From positions 62,001-126,000 of the forward strand of contig NZ_JAMFLZ010000004.1 of assembly GCF_023502325.1 (NCBI RefSeq): a stretch of DNA of 64,000 nt. The letters are read 5' to 3'. Below the pieces are notes generated by a model. The model saw nothing but the letters and a program-made list of their open reading frames with translations. It was not told the origin of the DNA and searched no databases. Each line of letters opens with the position of its first letter. Positions within the stretch are counted from its first letter, which is position 1. Positions 52,190 through 61,898 of the stretch are shown piece after piece. This DNA comes from Wocania_A spongiicola (GTDB taxonomy: Bacteria > Bacteroidota > Bacteroidia > Flavobacteriales > Flavobacteriaceae). A program made the translations under genes and the position numbers.

Positions 52190-52891
52190 ATGTTAAATAT
52201 TAGCCAACTACACAAGTCCTACCCAATAGGCGATTCCAGTTTACATGTTTTAAAAGGTATTGATCTTTCTGTAGAAGAAGGAGAAATGGTAGCTATTATG
52301 GGCTCCTCAGGCTCAGGAAAATCAACATTACTAAATATTATTGGTATGTTAGATGAAGCTGATGAAGGAGATTATGTTTTAGATGGATTACCAATAAAAG
52401 ATCTTACCGAAAAAAAGGCAGCCGTTTATAGAAATAAATTTTTAGGATTTATTTTTCAATCATTCAATCTTATAAATTATAAAAATGCGCTTGAAAATGT
52501 AGCATTGCCATTATATTATCAAGGTATGAAACGTAAACAGCGTCAAGAATTGGCTATGTTTCATTTAGAGAAAGTAGGCTTAGCAGATTGGGCAGAACAC
52601 TTACCTAAAGAACTTTCAGGAGGTCAAAACCAGAGAGTTGCTATTGCAAGAGCTTTAGCTGCAAACCCTAAACTATTATTGGCCGATGAGCCAACAGGTG
52701 CATTAGATACTAAAACGTCGCATGAAATTATGGCTTTCATTCAACAATTAAATGATGAAGGAAAGACCATTTTAATGGTAACGCATGAGGAAGATATTGC
52801 CAATATGTGTAAACGTATTGTAAGATTACGTGATGGTGTTATAATGGAAGATAAAAAAGTAGAACAAGTTAGGGCAGAACAGTATGTTTGA
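52190..52891 (+). CDS. ABC transporter ATP-binding protein, MacB/LolD type
   Basis: A 233-residue ATPase with Walker A GSSGSGKST, signature LSGGQNQRVAIARAL, Walker B LLLADEPTGALD and the His switch MVTHEED. It powers the two FtsX-type permeases that follow; its stop overlaps the first permease start by 8 nt. With the adaptor and TolC downstream it forms a tripartite MacAB-TolC-like exporter, for which substrates can be macrolides, peptides or lipoproteins; which one applies here is unknown. Confidence 0.95.
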   Translation: MLNISQLHKSYPIGDSSLHVLKGIDLSVEEGEMVAIMGSSGSGKSTLLNIIGMLDEADEGDYVLDGLPIKDLTEKKAAVYRNKFLGFIFQSFNLINYKNALENVALPLYYQGMKRKQRQELAMFHLEKVGLADWAEHLPKELSGGQNQRVAIARALAANPKLLLADEPTGALDTKTSHEIMAFIQQLNDEGKTILMVTHEEDIANMCKRIVRLRDGVIMEDKKVEQVRAEQYV

Positions 52892-54113
52892 TATAGACCT
52901 TTGGCGCGAAATATTTCAAAGTATTAATAAAAACAGAACCAGAAGTTTATTATCTGGTTTTACTGTGGCATTTGCCATATTATTATTTACCATTCTTTTT
53001 GGGATTGCTAATGGTTTGAAAAATACATTTGCTGAAGCATTTGTTGATGATGCAAATAATTCTATTTTTATTCGATCTGGTAGAACTACAAAAGCCCATA
53101 AAGGATTACAAGCAGGAAGACGTATTCAGTTTAAAAATGAGGACTTTGATTATGTAAAAGATGATTTTGGTAATAAAGTAGAATTTATAACTGCTAGAAT
53201 TTATAAAAATGTTCAAGCGTCTTTTAGAAACGAACAAAACAGTTATAGATTAAGAGCAGTACATCCAGACCATCAATACTTAGAAAAGACAAATATAAAA
53301 GAAGGACGATACATTAATCAGAACGATTTACAAAATAGAACAAAAGTTGTTATAATTGGTAGGTTGGTTGAAGAGGACTTATTTTTAAAAACGGCAGCTT
53401 TAGGGAAATATATAAACCTTAATGGAATACAATATAAAGTTGTTGGTGTTTTTACAGATGATGGTGGCGATAATGAAGAGCGATTAATTTATATACCAAT
53501 AACAACGGCACAGCATTTATATGGCAATAACGATTATATAGATCAAATAAACCTAACATATAATCCAGAAATGGATTACGATCAAGCATTAGCTTTTAGC
53601 TCTTTATTAACTAAAAAAATGAAAGATCGTTTTTCGGTAGCTAGGAATGACCAAAGAGCAATTAGAGTTCGTAATATGGCAGAAGGAACAAAAGCTGTTG
53701 GACAGATGACGGGAGGACTAACAGTTATTATTTTAGTTATAGGCTTTGGTACTCTAATAGCTGGTATTGTAGGTATTAGTAATATCATGATTTTTATTGT
53801 TAAAGAACGCACTAAAGAAATAGGAATACGTAAAGCTTTAGGAGCATCGCCACGATCAATAGTATCCATAATTTTAATAGAATCTATTTTAATAACTGCA
53901 ATTGCAGGATATGTAGGGTTGTTAATTGGTGTTGGTGTTTTAGAAATTGTAGCTCCATATTTAGAAGAATATTTTATAAAAGAACCAGGAGTTAGTAATA
54001 GTCTTGTAATAGGAGCAACACTAACATTAATAACAGCTGGAGCAATTGCTGGATATTTACCAGCAAAAAAAGCTTCAAGAATTAAACCTATTGTAGCACT
54101 AAGAAACGATTGA
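52884..54113 (+). CDS. ABC transporter permease, MacB/FtsX type (first)
   Basis: A 409-residue protein with one N-terminal helix (about 20-40), a large periplasmic MacB-PCD domain and three C-terminal helices (about 275-300, 325-350, 370-395). The conserved cytoplasmic coupling segment is IVKERTKEIGIRKALGASP and the end is PAKKASRIKPIVALRND. Compared with E. coli MacB the ATPase is a separate protein. The stop overlaps the upstream region of the second permease start by a few bases. Confidence 0.93.
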   Translation: MFDIDLWREIFQSINKNRTRSLLSGFTVAFAILLFTILFGIANGLKNTFAEAFVDDANNSIFIRSGRTTKAHKGLQAGRRIQFKNEDFDYVKDDFGNKVEFITARIYKNVQASFRNEQNSYRLRAVHPDHQYLEKTNIKEGRYINQNDLQNRTKVVIIGRLVEEDLFLKTAALGKYINLNGIQYKVVGVFTDDGGDNEERLIYIPITTAQHLYGNNDYIDQINLTYNPEMDYDQALAFSSLLTKKMKDRFSVARNDQRAIRVRNMAEGTKAVGQMTGGLTVIILVIGFGTLIAGIVGISNIMIFIVKERTKEIGIRKALGASPRSIVSIILIESILITAIAGYVGLLIGVGVLEIVAPYLEEYFIKEPGVSNSLVIGATLTLITAGAIAGYLPAKKASRIKPIVALRND

Positions 54114-54115
54114 TT

Positions 54116-55360
54116 ATGTTTAAATTTTTATTTGATAGAGATACATGGCAAGAAGTTTATGATAGCTTTAGTAAAAACAAGCTAAGGTCTATACTTACTA
54201 TGGTAGGTGTTTGGTGGGGTATTTTATTATTAATAGGGCTGTTAGGGTCTGCCAGAGGGTTAGAAAACTCATTTAACAGATTATTTGGAAGTTTTGCTAC
54301 TAATAGTGTTTTTGTTTGGGGAGAAAATACAAGTAAACCTTTTAAAGGATTTCAAGAAGGAAAACAAGTAAGGTTATCATTATCTGATGCTAAAAAAGTA
54401 GAAGAAAATGTTGAAGGAATAGAATTTGTTGTTCCTAGAAGTGTAAATCAGGCACTAGTAGTTAGAAAATTCCTTTCCGGAAATTTTGGAATCTATGGAG
54501 ATTATCCATTGTTAGATCAGGTCCAAAAGAAAAAATTAGTACATGGCAGATTTATTAATCAGAATGATATAGATGATAATAAAAAAGTAGCCGTTATATC
54601 AGACGAAATTTATAAACAATTATTTGAAAAAGACGAAAACCCAATCGGGGAATATATTCAAATTAATAGTATAAATTTTAAAGTAATTGGCATGTTTGAA
54701 AATGGAAACGTAAATATGGGGCCATCGGCAGATATCCATATTCCTTTCACAACATTTCAACAAATATACAATCAAGGTGATCAAATCGGTTGGATGATGA
54801 TTACAGGGAAACCAGAGTATGATATTAAGCAAATTGAAAACGACGCAAAACTATTACTTAAAAACTTAAATAGTATACACCCTAAAGATAAACGTGCTTT
54901 TGGTAGTTTTAACTTAGGGAAAGAATTTGCGAAAGTCACAGGGTTTTTAATTGGAATGCAATTCTTAACTTGGTTTGTTGGCATTGCAACATTAATAGCA
55001 GGCGTATTTGCCATAGGTAATATTTTACTAATTACAGTAAAAGAACGTACTAAAGAAATAGGAGTACGTCGAGCCTTAGGAGCAACACCTTTTGAGATTA
55101 AAAGGCAAATAGTAGTTGAGGCTGTATTTTTAACTTTAGTAGCTGGATTATTCGGAATTATATCTGGAGGATGGATTTTAATAGGTCTAGATGCAGCCTT
55201 TGGGCAAGGAGACGATGCCGCAATAGTAAATGCGTCTGTATCAATTGCTGTAGTATTTATAGCATTAATTATATTAGTAATATTAGGAACTTTAATAGGC
55301 TTAATTCCAGCATTTAAAGCAACAAGTATAAAACCAATTGAAGCATTAAGAGAAGAATAA
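54116..55360 (+). CDS. ABC transporter permease, MacB/FtsX type (second)
   Basis: A 414-residue paralogue of the preceding permease with the same layout and the matching segment VKERTKEIGVRRALGATP. I start at ATG 54116, 2 bp after the previous stop, instead of the TTG at 54110. The two permeases probably form a heterodimer. The C-terminus is FKATSIKPIEALREE. The adaptor gene follows at 12 bp. Confidence 0.93.
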   Translation: MFKFLFDRDTWQEVYDSFSKNKLRSILTMVGVWWGILLLIGLLGSARGLENSFNRLFGSFATNSVFVWGENTSKPFKGFQEGKQVRLSLSDAKKVEENVEGIEFVVPRSVNQALVVRKFLSGNFGIYGDYPLLDQVQKKKLVHGRFINQNDIDDNKKVAVISDEIYKQLFEKDENPIGEYIQINSINFKVIGMFENGNVNMGPSADIHIPFTTFQQIYNQGDQIGWMMITGKPEYDIKQIENDAKLLLKNLNSIHPKDKRAFGSFNLGKEFAKVTGFLIGMQFLTWFVGIATLIAGVFAIGNILLITVKERTKEIGVRRALGATPFEIKRQIVVEAVFLTLVAGLFGIISGGWILIGLDAAFGQGDDAAIVNASVSIAVVFIALIILVILGTLIGLIPAFKATSIKPIEALREE

Positions 55361-55372
55361 ACAATCAAAAAA

Positions 55373-56491
55373 ATGAACAAAACAGTAAAAATTATTTTAG
55401 GAATCGTTGTTTTAATACTATTAGTATTTGTGTTAAAATATTTTAAAGATGCCAATTCAAAAGATGTCGTAGATTTTAAGGTTGAAGAGCCTTTTTACAC
55501 ATCAATCAACACAAAAGCTGTAGCAACAGGCAAACTAAATCCAGAAGAAGAGATTGAACTAAAACCTCAAATTTCAGGAATTGTTGATGATATTCTTGTT
55601 GAAGAAGGAGACATTGTTAGAAAAGGTGATTTAATTGCAAAAATAAGAGTTGTACCAAACGAGCAAAGTTTAGTAAGCGCTAAAAGTAGAATAGCATCGG
55701 CTAAACTTTCTTATGATAACTCTAAAACATTATACGATAGAAATAAATCTCTTTTTGAAAAAGGAGTAATATCACAACAAGATTTTGAAAATAGTGCTTT
55801 GTCATTTAATCAAGCAAAAGAATCGCTTAATCAAGCTCAAAACGATTATCAAATTATAAGACGTGGTTCTATTTCTGGAGGAAGTTCTGCAAATACCAAT
55901 ATTGTAGCTCAAATACCAGGTACCATTTTAGAAATTCCAGTTCGAGAAGGCGACCAAGTTATACAGAGTAACAATTTTAATGCAGGAACAACTATTGCTA
56001 CTATAGCAGATATGAGTCTTATGATTTTTGAAGGAAAAGTTGATGAAGCTGAAGTTGGTAAACTTGAAGAAGGTAAGGATATTAAAGTGCTACTGGGTGC
56101 TATAAATGACAAAGAGTTTCCTGCGAAACTAACTTTTGTTGCGCCAAAAGGGCAAGAGGAAAACGGTGCTGTACAGTTTACTATAAAAGCTGATGTACAA
56201 ATAGAACAAAGTACAGATATTAGAGCAGGTTATAGTGCCAATGCAGAAATAGATATAGAAAGTAAAGACAGTGTTTTGGCAATTAAGGAAGCCCTTTTAC
56301 AATATAATAGAATAACAGAAAAACCTTTTGTAGAGATACAAAAAGAAGAAGGCAAATTCGAAAAGAAGGACGTTACTTTAGGTTTGTCTGACGGTATAAA
56401 TGTAGAAATCACTGAAGGCGTAAAAGAGGGCGATAAAATTAAAGTTTGGAATAAGGCATCAAAAGATAATGAAGATGAAGATAATGATTAA
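55373..56491 (+). CDS. Periplasmic membrane-fusion adaptor, MacA/HlyD family
   Basis: A 372-residue adaptor with an N-terminal anchor helix (about 5-24), a split biotinyl-lipoyl domain (LKPQISGIVDDILVEEGDIV and AQIPGTILEIPVREGDQV), an alpha-helical hairpin between them (about 95-165), and beta-barrel and membrane-proximal domains. It bridges the permeases and TolC. The C-terminus is very acidic (KDNEDEDND). It overlaps the TolC gene by about 8 nt. Confidence 0.94.
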   Translation: MNKTVKIILGIVVLILLVFVLKYFKDANSKDVVDFKVEEPFYTSINTKAVATGKLNPEEEIELKPQISGIVDDILVEEGDIVRKGDLIAKIRVVPNEQSLVSAKSRIASAKLSYDNSKTLYDRNKSLFEKGVISQQDFENSALSFNQAKESLNQAQNDYQIIRRGSISGGSSANTNIVAQIPGTILEIPVREGDQVIQSNNFNAGTTIATIADMSLMIFEGKVDEAEVGKLEEGKDIKVLLGAINDKEFPAKLTFVAPKGQEENGAVQFTIKADVQIEQSTDIRAGYSANAEIDIESKDSVLAIKEALLQYNRITEKPFVEIQKEEGKFEKKDVTLGLSDGINVEITEGVKEGDKIKVWNKASKDNEDEDND

Positions 56492-57860
56492 GTTAATTAG
56501 CCATTTCTTACAACATTTTAGAAATTTTGTAGGAGTGAAGCATTCTGTTTTATTATTTAGTGTGTTATTTACTGTAGCATCTTTTGCTCAACAAAAAAAA
56601 TGGACACTACAGGAATCTGTAGCGTATGCTCTTGAAAATAATATTTCCGTAAAACAAACCGAAAACACATTGCTTTTAAACGAACAAGATATTGTAGCTG
56701 CTAAAGGACAGTTTTTACCATCAGTAAACGGAAGTTTAGGTGAGCGAATGAGTATTGGTTCTGGTTTCGATCCAGTTACTAATCAAAGAATAAATAATCA
56801 AACAACACATTCGTTTAATTATAATTTTAGTGTTAATCAAAATGTGTTTAATGGATTTAGAACATTAAATCTTTACAAACAATCGCGCTTAAATCAGGAA
56901 ATTAACAATCTTGAATTAGCACGTATTAAAGATGACATTTCTTTAAATGTTGTTAATGCGTATTTAAATATATTATTCAATAAAGAAAATTTAGAAACAG
57001 CAAAAGCACAGTACGATTTCAGTCAGAAACAACTGGAACAAGTTAAAGATTTAGTAGATGCAGGGGTACAGCCTAAGGCTAATATTTATGATACTGAAGC
57101 TACTTTAAGTAGAGATGCTCAACAAGTTACTATTGCAGAAAATAATTTTAATTTGGCATTGCTTACACTGTCACAATTATTACAAGTACCCTTTAATGGA
57201 TTTGATGTAGAGATTATCGATGTTGATACGCCTTCTGAAGCTTTGTTATATAATGAAGTTACACCAGTTTTAAATTATGCTCTTACTAATAGAAATGAAA
57301 TTAAAATAGCAGAAAAAGATATTGAAAATGCTACATTAAATACTGAGATTTCTAAATCGGGCTATTTGCCGTCAGTAAGTGTTGGTTATGGCTTTGGTTC
57401 TGTTTGGAGTGAATCAAAAAACGATTTTACCAAGCAAGCATTCTTTCGAGAATTAGATTTAAATAAAGGCCATAATTTTAACTTAAATGTAAACATCCCT
57501 ATTTTTTCTAGATTTCAAAATAAAACAGCTGTCGCTAAATCTAAGATACAAGAAGAAAATAGTAAATTACGTTTAGAACAAGCCAAGTTAGATTTGGAGT
57601 CTAACATTCAAAGAGCCTATACAGATGCACAAGCAGCATTTAAAGCTTATGATGCCGCTCAAAAATCATTAGCATCCCAAGAGTTAGCTTTTAATAATTC
57701 AAAGGAGCGCTATGATATTGGTAATATGACAGCTTTTGATTTAGAACAAGCCAGAGTACAATTTATAAATGCACAATCATCTTTGATAAATGCGAAATAT
57801 GATTTTGTTTTTAAGACAAAAGTTTTAGACTTTTACATGGGGAAATCTTTAACTAATTGA
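56484..57860 (+). CDS. TolC family outer-membrane efflux protein
   Basis: About 458 residues with a signal peptide ending SFAQQ. The two outer-membrane efflux repeats are visible, each starting with a long helix: WTLQESVAYALENNISVKQ and, in the second half, YALTNRNEIKIAEKDIENA. YDIGNMTAFDLEQARVQFI is typical of the C-terminal part. Possible starts are ATG 56469, 56475 and 56484, all overlapping the adaptor; I take 56484 for the smallest overlap. It is the outer-membrane exit of the exporter. Confidence 0.93.
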   Translation: MIKLISHFLQHFRNFVGVKHSVLLFSVLFTVASFAQQKKWTLQESVAYALENNISVKQTENTLLLNEQDIVAAKGQFLPSVNGSLGERMSIGSGFDPVTNQRINNQTTHSFNYNFSVNQNVFNGFRTLNLYKQSRLNQEINNLELARIKDDISLNVVNAYLNILFNKENLETAKAQYDFSQKQLEQVKDLVDAGVQPKANIYDTEATLSRDAQQVTIAENNFNLALLTLSQLLQVPFNGFDVEIIDVDTPSEALLYNEVTPVLNYALTNRNEIKIAEKDIENATLNTEISKSGYLPSVSVGYGFGSVWSESKNDFTKQAFFRELDLNKGHNFNLNVNIPIFSRFQNKTAVAKSKIQEENSKLRLEQAKLDLESNIQRAYTDAQAAFKAYDAAQKSLASQELAFNNSKERYDIGNMTAFDLEQARVQFINAQSSLINAKYDFVFKTKVLDFYMGKSLTN

Positions 57861-57861
57861 T

Positions 57862-58536
57862 TTGGCATTAATACTTAATATAGAAACCGCAACAACTAAC
57901 TGTTCAGTCTCACTTTCAAAAGAAGGTGAGACTTTAGTTTTAAAAGAAGATTACGATAAAAACTATTCGCACGCAGAGCGACTTCATGTATATATTGAAG
58001 AAGTTTTAAAAGAAGCCAATATAGATTCGAAACAGCTAGATGCTATTGCAGTAAGTAAAGGTCCAGGGTCTTATACAGGTTTACGTATTGGGGTTTCAGC
58101 AGCTAAAGGATTTTGTTTTGCTTTAGACAAGCCACTAATTTCTATACCAACTTTAGAAGCTTTAGCGCATCAAGTTAAAATTGATGAAGGTCTGATAGTT
58201 TCTATGTTGGATGCTAGACGTATGGAAGTGTATTCGGCTATTTTTGATACAGATTATAACCAAGTACGAGAAACTCAAGCGCAAGTTTTAGATGAATCAT
58301 CTTTTACTAGTTATTTAAAGCAAGGCAAAGTGTATTTTATTGGCAATGGTGTTGAAAAAACAAAAGTACTTATAAGCCACCCAAATGCTATTTTCATCGA
58401 AGATAAATTACCATCAGCTAACGAAATGGGTTTGCTAGCTTATGGCAAATATAAAATAAGCGACACCGAAGATGTCGCTTATTTTGAACCGTATTATTTA
58501 AAAGATTTTGTGGCTTTAAAGCCTAAAAAATCTTAA
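57862..58536 (+). CDS. tsaB: tRNA threonylcarbamoyladenosine biosynthesis protein TsaB
   Basis: A 224-residue ASKHA-fold protein that works with TsaD and TsaE in making t6A37 in tRNAs. Motifs: LNIETATTNCSVSL at the N-terminus and VSKGPGSYTGLRIGVSAAKG. The start is TTG 57862: an in-frame stop lies at 57850 with no ATG between, and the conserved strand begins at residue 2. It starts 1 bp after the TolC stop. Its stop overlaps that of the converging MscS gene in TTAA (58533-58536). Confidence 0.95.
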   Translation: MALILNIETATTNCSVSLSKEGETLVLKEDYDKNYSHAERLHVYIEEVLKEANIDSKQLDAIAVSKGPGSYTGLRIGVSAAKGFCFALDKPLISIPTLEALAHQVKIDEGLIVSMLDARRMEVYSAIFDTDYNQVRETQAQVLDESSFTSYLKQGKVYFIGNGVEKTKVLISHPNAIFIEDKLPSANEMGLLAYGKYKISDTEDVAYFEPYYLKDFVALKPKKS

Positions 58537-59345
58537 GCTTGCTTTTGTATTTCTACAGCGTGCGGATAAGGAATTTCTATACCAGCCGCATCAAGTGCCT
58601 CTTTTACATTTTCAGTAACGTCAAAGTATACATCCCAATAATCTTCTGTATTACACCAAGGTCTTACTGCAAAATTAACAGAACTATCTGCTAGTTCAAG
58701 CACAGTAACTGCTGGAGCAGGATCTTTTAAAACTTTAGGTTGAGAAGTTAATACTTTCATTATAACTTCTTTGGTTTGTTTAATGTCGGCATCATAACTA
58801 ACACCATAAACCAAATCTACTCTACGAGTACCTTCTGTGGTATAATTAATAATATTTCCGTTAGATAAAGAACCATTAGGAATAATAATCTCTTTGTTTG
58901 AAAGGCCAGTTAATTTAGTTGTAAAAATTTCAATCTCTTTAACTACACCAATTTCACCCTGAGCTTCAATTAAATCACCAATTTTAAAAGGCTTAAAAAT
59001 CATAATTAAGACGCCCCCGGCAAAATTGCCCAAAGATCCTTGAAGAGCTAAACCAATAGCTAAACCAACTGAAGCTAAAATGGCTGCAAAAGAAGTAGTT
59101 TCAACACCTACGGTGCCAAGAATAGTTACAATTAAAACTATTTTTAAAACCCAATTAAGTAGGTTTAATAAAAACTTTTTAAGACTCTCATCGTAGTCTT
59201 TTTTATCCATGGCTTTTGTTACACCTTTAAGGAGCATTTTAATTATCCACGAACCAATAATCCAAATAGCTATGGCTGCTAATACACGTGGGCCAAAATC
59301 TATAATTAAGGCATAGCCTTTGTCAATCCATCTTTCTAAATCCAT
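58533..59345 (-). CDS. Small-conductance mechanosensitive channel, MscS family
   Basis: A 270-residue channel with three N-terminal helices, the pore helix region (ASVGLAIGLALQGSLGNFAGG, then VLIMIFKPFKIGDLIEAQG) and the beta and alpha/beta cytoplasmic domain (IPNGSLSNGNIINYT). It opens on hypo-osmotic shock to release solutes. Length is close to E. coli MscS (286). Convergent with tsaB, sharing the 4-bp overlap TTAA. Confidence 0.95.
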   Translation of the reverse strand: MDLERWIDKGYALIIDFGPRVLAAIAIWIIGSWIIKMLLKGVTKAMDKKDYDESLKKFLLNLLNWVLKIVLIVTILGTVGVETTSFAAILASVGLAIGLALQGSLGNFAGGVLIMIFKPFKIGDLIEAQGEIGVVKEIEIFTTKLTGLSNKEIIIPNGSLSNGNIINYTTEGTRRVDLVYGVSYDADIKQTKEVIMKVLTSQPKVLKDPAPAVTVLELADSSVNFAVRPWCNTEDYWDVYFDVTENVKEALDAAGIEIPYPHAVEIQKQA

Positions 59346-59362
59346 TTACTTTTAACTTTAAT

Positions 59363-59719
59363 TTAATTGATAATTATTGTGATTAGTGCAATTATAGCAG
59401 GGATGCTTTGCACATAAAACAATTTAATTTTCTTTGTAGAATAAGACCCATATATACCAGCAATAGTCACACAAACAAGAAAAAATATTGCAATATTTAT
59501 ATCTTCTTGTATGATGGCGTAAATTAATCCAGCAGATAAAAATCCATTATATAGTCCTTGGTTTGCAGCTAATACTTTTGTTTCATCAGCAAAGGCTTTC
59601 GATTTTAGCCCAAATGTTTTTATCCCTTTTGGTTTGGTCCATAAAAACATCTCTAATATTAAAAAATAGAAATGCTCTAAGGCTACAAATGCTACTAAAA
59701 TAATTGTTAAAAGCGTCAT
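59363..59719 (-). CDS. DUF1304 membrane protein
   Basis: A 118-residue protein with four helices. The family signatures are VALEHFYFLILEMFLW and LAANQGLYNGFLSAGLIYA. DUF1304 has no known function. Its start overlaps the stop of the DUF255 gene by 4 nt, so it is translationally coupled to it. Confidence 0.9.
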   Translation of the reverse strand: MTLLTIILVAFVALEHFYFLILEMFLWTKPKGIKTFGLKSKAFADETKVLAANQGLYNGFLSAGLIYAIIQEDINIAIFFLVCVTIAGIYGSYSTKKIKLFYVQSIPAIIALITIIIN

Positions 59720-61821
59720 TCTTTCAAAAATTTTATGGCATCACTTACTTTAGTAACAGGTAGTTTACATGCTCTGTTAACACATACATAAATAAATGTA
59801 TTACCGGGGTTGTATCTGTTTTCTAATAAAGGCATATTGTTTTCAGATGTGCTAGCAGCAATAAGTTTATTAGGTAAATAGGTTCTATTTAATTCGGTTA
59901 TTTTTTCTTTAGCATCTTCTCCTACAATGGCAACTTCATAAAATGGCTGTGCGTAGTTTAGCATTAAATCGAGCCAATTTGAGTAACCAGAAGGATATTC
60001 TAACATTTCTGGTTTTACATTGTTAAGCATACTCATAGCTGTTTTGCTATAATGTTCATTGTCAAAATAATGAGATAATTTAAATAGATTTTTTGCTATT
60101 ATAGAGTTACTTGCAGGAATTACATTGTCGCGATATTCGATACTTCTAGATACCAAAGATTCGTCTTCATTTGAAGTGAAATAAAACATACTGCTTTTCT
60201 CATCGAAAAAATGATCGAATGTATAATTTGCCAAATCACGTGCAGAAGTTAGCCACTTTTCATTTAATGTACTCTCATATAATGCGATAAATGCATCAAT
60301 GGTTGCAGCATAATCTTCAAGATAACCATTATTAGTACTCTTTCCGTTTTTATAATTATGATACAATCCGCCATCTTCTTTTAACTGATTGTCAACAATA
60401 AAATTTGCATTCTTCTTTGCGACTTCTAAATATTCAACAGTACCAAAAACTCTATAGGCATCAACATAGCCTTTAAGCATTATTCCATTCCATGATGTTA
60501 ATGTTTTATCATCCAACCGTGGTTTTGATCTTTTATTACGCTCTTTTAATAAAATAGTTTTCCAATTTGATTTCTTTTCTGCTAGTTCATCTTTAGTTAA
60601 ATCATACTTTTTAATAATTTTAATGTCATCATCTTTTCTAATTAATACATAATTACCATGTTCCCAAAACCCATAATTGTTTATATTATAATAATCTGAA
60701 AATAAATCAAAATCATTTTTCAAAAGTGTTTTTAACTCTTCTTTTTTCCAAACGTAAAAAGCGCCTTCTTCAAGTTCTCCTTCTGGTGTTAAACTATCGG
60801 CATCCAGTGCTGAATAAAATGCTCCATTATCAATAGTCATTTCGTTTTTTACATAGTCTAAAGTTTCAGTAACAATATCTTTATATAAATCATTTTTTGT
60901 AATAAGATAGGCATCAGCATATAAGCTAACTAATTGACCATTGTCATAAAGCATTTTTTCGAAATGAGGTACATGCCATTTTGTATCTACAGAGTATCTG
61001 GAAAACCCGCCACCTAATTGATCAAAAATACCGCCATACGCCATTTTTGTTAAGGTTAAATTTACATAATCTAGCAATTCTTTATTATTTGTTTGATAGG
61101 CATATCGAAGTAAAAAATGATAATTGTTAGGCATCATAAATTTAGGAGCACGATTCATTCCTCCTAAGTTGTTGTCAAATTGCTTTGACCAATTTGTTAA
61201 AGCATCGTCTATATAATTTTTTTCAAAAACTGGTTCATCTGTATTCAGTGTAACAACATCTAAAGCTTTAATGCCTTGCTCCAATTTGTCGGCGTATTCG
61301 AGAAGTTTTTCAGGTTTCTCAATATAAAGTTTAGAGATTTGCTCTAGGGCATCCACCCATTGCTCTTTTTTAAAATAAGTGCCTCCCCATACTGGTCTTC
61401 CATCAGGTAATGCGATAACATTTAGAGGCCAACCACCACTTCCAGTCATAAGTTGCACTGCATTCATGTATACTTGATCAACATCTGGACGTTCTTCTCT
61501 GTCAATTTTTATATTAATAAAATTATCATTCATTACTTGGGCAACTAGTGTATCCTCAAAACTTTCGTGTTCCATAACATGGCACCAGTGGCAAGCCGAA
61601 TACCCAACACTAATTAGCATAAGTTTGTTTTCAGATTTTGCTTTAGCTAAGGTTTTTGAGCTCCATGGATTCCAGTTTACAGGATTATGAGCATGTTGGA
61701 GTAAATACGGACTAGTTTCGTTTATAAGGTCGTTAGTATATTTGTGTGTCATAGTTTCAGAATTCTGACCTTTACAGCTTATTAATGCAATAATAAGAAT
61801 TGATGTTATAATGGACTTCAT
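59716..61821 (-). CDS. Thioredoxin-domain protein, DUF255/YyaL (SSP411-like)
   Basis: A 701-residue protein. Residues about 30-190 are a thioredoxin fold of the DUF255 type (SPYLLQHAHNPVNW, VGYSACHWCHVME with C77 and C80, EERPDVDQVYM, SGGWPLNV). The rest is an (alpha/alpha) barrel typical of six-hairpin glycosidases and AGE epimerases (LGGGFSRYSVD, WNGIMLKGY). The N-terminus carries a lipoprotein-like signal (IIALISCKGQN), which is unusual for the family, and places it outside the cytoplasm. The family function is unknown. A TAACTTTG box ends only 4 nt before the start. Confidence 0.92.
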   Translation of the reverse strand: MKSIITSILIIALISCKGQNSETMTHKYTNDLINETSPYLLQHAHNPVNWNPWSSKTLAKAKSENKLMLISVGYSACHWCHVMEHESFEDTLVAQVMNDNFINIKIDREERPDVDQVYMNAVQLMTGSGGWPLNVIALPDGRPVWGGTYFKKEQWVDALEQISKLYIEKPEKLLEYADKLEQGIKALDVVTLNTDEPVFEKNYIDDALTNWSKQFDNNLGGMNRAPKFMMPNNYHFLLRYAYQTNNKELLDYVNLTLTKMAYGGIFDQLGGGFSRYSVDTKWHVPHFEKMLYDNGQLVSLYADAYLITKNDLYKDIVTETLDYVKNEMTIDNGAFYSALDADSLTPEGELEEGAFYVWKKEELKTLLKNDFDLFSDYYNINNYGFWEHGNYVLIRKDDDIKIIKKYDLTKDELAEKKSNWKTILLKERNKRSKPRLDDKTLTSWNGIMLKGYVDAYRVFGTVEYLEVAKKNANFIVDNQLKEDGGLYHNYKNGKSTNNGYLEDYAATIDAFIALYESTLNEKWLTSARDLANYTFDHFFDEKSSMFYFTSNEDESLVSRSIEYRDNVIPASNSIIAKNLFKLSHYFDNEHYSKTAMSMLNNVKPEMLEYPSGYSNWLDLMLNYAQPFYEVAIVGEDAKEKITELNRTYLPNKLIAASTSENNMPLLENRYNPGNTFIYVCVNRACKLPVTKVSDAIKFLKE

Positions 61822-61825
61822 TTTT

Positions 61826-61833
61826 CAAAGTTA
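61826..61833 (-). promoter_or_regulatory. -7 promoter element immediately before the DUF255 gene
   Basis: Minus strand reads TAACTTTG, a full TAnnTTTG match, with 4 nt between it and the start codon at 61821. This predicts a leaderless or nearly leaderless transcript. Confidence 0.45.
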
Positions 61834-61853
61834 GCGAAAATTGAGCACAAAAA

Positions 61854-61876
61854 AAGCGTTCAATTAATGAACGCTT
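61854..61876 (-). terminator. Terminator for dodecin
   Basis: Perfect 9-bp stem AAGCGTTCA / TGAACGCTT with a 5-nt loop. On the minus strand it is followed by a T run. It lies 22 bp after the dodecin stop. Confidence 0.85.
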
Positions 61877-61898
61877 ATATTTTAAAAGAAAAGTAAAA

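Noticed and set aside
54781..55455. A 224-codon minus-strand open frame over the second permease and adaptor start
   Set aside because: It spans two well-supported plus-strand genes and their boundary; the hydrophobic product mirrors the complement of transmembrane codons.
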